Source of the DNA: UBA4093 sp036676455 | GTDB lineage: Bacteria > Cyanobacteriota > Sericytochromatia > S15B-MN24 > UBA4093 | Assembly: GCA_036676455.1 (NCBI GenBank) | Contig: JAKFCW010000126.1 | Location: 35,715-99,714 of the forward strand | Length of the DNA: 64,000 nucleotides | Direction of reading: 5' to 3' | Shown here: positions 61,835-64,000 of the stretch, in pieces | Position numbering within the stretch: the stretch's first letter is position 1 | Layout of the letters: each line of letters begins with the position of its first letter | Translations under genes and position numbers: made by a program | Notes under the pieces: generated by a model | Seen by the model: only the letters and a program-made list of their open reading frames with translations | Told to the model about the DNA's origin: nothing | Database searches by the model: none

Positions 61835-63265
61835 ATGACCCCGAAAACCCGTCGTCCCGTTGCCCTGAGGGCGTTGCTCGCGACTTCCATGGTTCTGGTT
61901 TCGACGCTCGGGGTCACGGCCCAGCGGGCGGATGCGGAGCAGTCGACGTTGGCGGACCAGCGCGAGGTCGCGGTCACGGTCTACAACGAGGATCTCGGCT
62001 TGGTGCGCGAGGTGCGTTCGGTCAAGCTGGAGGCCGGCGCGCGCGAACTTGGCTTCGCGGACGTGGCGGCCGGGATCGATCCGACGTCGGTGAGCTTGCG
62101 CTCGCTCACAGCGCCGCGCGAGCTGTCCGTGCTCGAGCAGAACTATGAGTACGACCTGCTGACGCCCCATAAGCTTCTCGATAAGTACGTCGGACAGGTC
62201 GTCGAGATTCACACGCCGACCGCCGTCTCGAAGGCCGAGCTGCTGAGCACCAACGAGGGGCAGGTTTACCGCATTGGCGACAAGATCTACCTCGATCCTC
62301 CTGGCCGGGTGGTGCTCCCGAAGGTGCCGGAGAACCTGGTTGCCCGGCCCACGCTGGTCTGGGGGCTTCAGAACGATCGCGCCGGGGAGCACAAGCTCGA
62401 CGTCTCGTACTTGACCCGTGGCATGAGCTGGAAGGCCAACTACGTGCTGGTGGTGGACGAAAAGGCGACCAAGGCCAACCTGAACGGCTGGGTGACCTTG
62501 AACAACCAGAGCGGGGCCACTTACCAGAACGCGAAGCTGACGCTGGTGGCGGGGGACGTCAACCGGGTCCGTGAGCAGTTCCAGGAGTCGGCGCGGGCTC
62601 CTTACGCGATGGCGAAGGCTTACGACGGGGCCAATCAGTTCCAGGAGCAGGGGCTCTTCGAGTACCACTCGTACGCGTTGAACCGCAAGACCACGCTCAA
62701 GGATCGCCAGACGAAGCAGTTGAGCCTCATGGCGGCAGCGGACGTGCCGACGCGTCGGCAGTACGTCTTCGACGCCGCGCGCACGCCCATCTGGCTCCAG
62801 AACCGGGAGACGCAGACGCAGAAGGTGGATGTCTTCTTGGAGTTCGCCAACGACAAGGCAAGCCGCCTGGGGATGCCGCTGCCCAAGGGCACGGTCCGGG
62901 TTTACCAGGCCGACAAGGCGGGGCAGCTGCAGTTCGTGGGTGAGGATGCGATTGACCACACGCCCAAGGACGAGCAGGTCAAGGTGAAGCTGGGGCAGGC
63001 GTTCGACCTGGTCGGGGAGCGCACTCAGACCGGCTACCGGGTGATTGGCGACCGGACGACCGAGACCAGTTACCAGATCAAGCTGCGCAACCACAAGGAC
63101 GAGCCGGTGACGATCACGGCGATCGAGCGCATGGGGGGCGACTGGGAGATCACGCAGAAGTCGCGGGCCTTCAAGAAGCTGGACGCCCAGCGCGTGGCGT
63201 TCGAGGTGAAGCTGGAGCCCAGCAAGGAGGCGGTTGTCACGTACACGGTGAGGACGCGCTACTAG
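61835..63265 (+). CDS. exported DUF4139-family protein
   Basis: A 476-residue protein. A signal peptide ends near ADAEQ; the body is beta-rich with VTVYNEDLGLVREVRSVKL at the mature start, VSYLTRGMSWKANYVLVVD near residue 190 and the C-terminal sandwich with YQIKLRNHKDEPVTITAIERMGGDWEI typical of DUF4139. AAGGAGG lies 5 nt before the ATG at 61835; the open frame extends upstream but only over the TPR gene in another frame. Function unknown in the family. Confidence 0.85.
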   Translation: MTPKTRRPVALRALLATSMVLVSTLGVTAQRADAEQSTLADQREVAVTVYNEDLGLVREVRSVKLEAGARELGFADVAAGIDPTSVSLRSLTAPRELSVLEQNYEYDLLTPHKLLDKYVGQVVEIHTPTAVSKAELLSTNEGQVYRIGDKIYLDPPGRVVLPKVPENLVARPTLVWGLQNDRAGEHKLDVSYLTRGMSWKANYVLVVDEKATKANLNGWVTLNNQSGATYQNAKLTLVAGDVNRVREQFQESARAPYAMAKAYDGANQFQEQGLFEYHSYALNRKTTLKDRQTKQLSLMAAADVPTRRQYVFDAARTPIWLQNRETQTQKVDVFLEFANDKASRLGMPLPKGTVRVYQADKAGQLQFVGEDAIDHTPKDEQVKVKLGQAFDLVGERTQTGYRVIGDRTTETSYQIKLRNHKDEPVTITAIERMGGDWEITQKSRAFKKLDAQRVAFEVKLEPSKEAVVTYTVRTRY

Positions 63266-63341
63266 GGGATTCGCGGCTATCCCCGGCTCGCTTGACGGCG
63301 GGGCAGAATCTGGTAAGCTGCGGGTTTCCGACATACGTCAA

Positions 63342-63363
63342 CCGGACTCAATTGGGTTATGAT
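63342..63363 (+). promoter_or_regulatory. possible hspR promoter with operator-like sequence
   Basis: A TATGAT -10 (63358-63363) is directly preceded by ACTCAATTGGGT, an imperfect palindrome whose ACTCAA half resembles the HAIR element bound by HspR. The full HAIR consensus is not present. Confidence 0.3.
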
Positions 63364-63421
63364 GGGTTTTGCAATCGCCTTGCCGGGGTAAAGCCTTACT
63401 AACTTGCAGGGAGGAGACGCC

Positions 63422-63817
63422 ATGCCCCTTGACGCATCCAAGGACCGGCCGCTTTACATCATCTCGGTAGCGGCAGAGCTGGTGAACATGCATCCACAGA
63501 CGCTGCGGCTGTATGAGCGTCGGGGGTTGGTGAACCCGAAGCGACAGGGGAAGAACCGCCTCTATTCGCAAGCGGACATCGAGCGCCTCATGTACATCCA
63601 GAAGCTCACGCAGGAGCTCGGGATCAACCTCGCAGGGGTGGAGCGGATCATCCGGCTGCAGAACGAGCTCGACCAGCTCAGGCTGCAGAAGGAGGCCGAG
63701 ATCCGGCAGATACAAGGGCGCCTCGATCAGCTAGCGCAGCTGAAAGAGGTGCATGAGAGCGAGATCCGGGTCATTCAGGCCAAGATCAAGGATCAGCTAG
63801 AGGAAGAGGAGAGGTGA
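63422..63817 (+). CDS. hspR: MerR-family heat-shock regulator, HspR-like
   Basis: A 131-residue repressor. The winged-helix MerR part (residues 10-80) has YIISVAAELVNMHPQTLRLYERRGLVNP, the HspR form in which MHPQTLR replaces other recognition helices. A coiled coil of about 45 residues (LQNELDQLRLQKEAEIRQI) ends the protein. HspR usually represses dnaK, clpB or clp genes. Here clpC follows 138 nt later, which supports this. GGGAGGAG precedes the ATG at 63422. Confidence 0.85.
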   Translation: MPLDASKDRPLYIISVAAELVNMHPQTLRLYERRGLVNPKRQGKNRLYSQADIERLMYIQKLTQELGINLAGVERIIRLQNELDQLRLQKEAEIRQIQGRLDQLAQLKEVHESEIRVIQAKIKDQLEEEER

Positions 63818-63904
63818 AACAATCCACAGCATGGGGAACAAGGTTTTTTGTCGAGCCTGAAAACCGCAAGCTGGCTTGTTCGTCTGCCTCGGCCCCTGAT
63901 TCCA

Positions 63905-63913
63905 TGGTAAGAT
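63905..63913 (+). promoter_or_regulatory. extended -10 before clpC
   Basis: TGG-TAAGAT lies 42 nt before the clpC ATG. No clear -35. Confidence 0.45.
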
Positions 63914-63955
63914 GCCTCCTACATTTGAAACCGGAGCGATCTGGAGAGGTGCGAT

Positions 63956-64000
63956 ATGTTTGAGAGATTCACAGAAAAAGCCATCAAGGTGATCATGCTG
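63956..64000 (+). CDS. clpC: ATP-dependent Clp protease ATP-binding subunit ClpC, 5' end only
   Basis: Only 15 codons are in the window: MFERFTEKAIKVIML. This is the exact start expected of cyanobacterial-type ClpC, the Hsp100 partner of ClpP. GGAGAGG lies 6 nt before the ATG. The rest is cut off by the window end. ClpC follows hspR, suggesting heat-shock control. Confidence 0.85.
   Translation, partial: MFERFTEKAIKVIML

Noticed and set aside
63820..63955. HAIR-type HspR operator before clpC
   Set aside because: The consensus CTTGAGT-N7-ACTCAAG is not present in this gap; only a weak ACTCAA-like palindrome exists upstream of hspR.

Overview
The window is GC-rich, densely coding bacterial chromosome with about 55 protein genes, two tRNA genes and no mobile element, phage gene, rRNA or CRISPR array. 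Lipoprotein signals, an RlpA-like protein, an exported Cu/Zn superoxide dismutase and a LpxB-like glycosyltransferase point to a diderm. Several signs point towards the cyanobacterial lineage: the last gene starts like cyanobacterial ClpC; the LpxB-like protein belongs to a group I remember mainly from Cyanobacteria; a UbiA prenyltransferase resembles chlorophyll synthases; and the octamer GCGATCGC (the cyanobacterial HIP1 word) occurs about 28 times by eye where 2 to 3 are expected. No photosystem, phycobilisome or Calvin-cycle gene is visible. A non-photosynthetic relative such as Sericytochromatia is a reasonable guess, but this placement is inference.

Layout. 1-4977: two GH57 glucan enzymes (branching enzyme, 4-alpha-glucanotransferase type) and an alkaline phosphatase. 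5-18 kb: lipoproteins, an FtsH-like protease with a single membrane anchor, a Na/phosphate cotransporter, a membrane class III cyclase, a polysaccharide flippase, an L,D-transpeptidase, tRNA-Asp, a 27-repeat LRV protein and initiator tRNA. 18-30 kb: lipoprotein cytochrome c, PEP carboxylase, a GH1 lipoprotein, a coiled-coil protein, RadA and a maltose-type ABC importer (binding protein plus two permeases, no ATPase) coupled to a TPR protein. 30-38 kb: two histidine kinases flanking a tightly packed trpC-trpF-HD-GYP-prmA run, an RlpA-like protein and a MshEN-like small protein behind a structured leader. 38-48 kb: sodC, redox proteins, thiolase and acyl-CoA dehydrogenase with an upstream palindrome, mtaB, a DksA-type zinc protein and several small proteins. 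48-64 kb: a probable ncRNA, lytic transglycosylase, UbiA, LpxB-like protein, glmS-hemB, an HNH protein, rsmI-polA, exported TPR and DUF4139 proteins, and hspR followed by clpC, cut by the window edge.

How the genes work together. Starch or glycogen handling (two GH57 enzymes, GH1, maltose-type importer), phosphate scavenging and uptake (alkaline phosphatase, NptA type), envelope remodelling (L,D-transpeptidase, RlpA, SLT, GlmS) and proteostasis (FtsH-like, HspR/ClpC) are the visible themes. Gene starts fall in two classes: most have a clear GGAGG-type ribosome binding site, but at least seven have no such site and instead carry a -10 hexamer 6-7 nt before the ATG, as expected for leaderless mRNA. 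No single locus stands out as a complete new system. The best unexplained signals are the ncRNA unit at 48486-48778, the structured leader at 35687-35763, the HIP1-like word density, a short dispersed repeat at gene ends and the long LRV protein.
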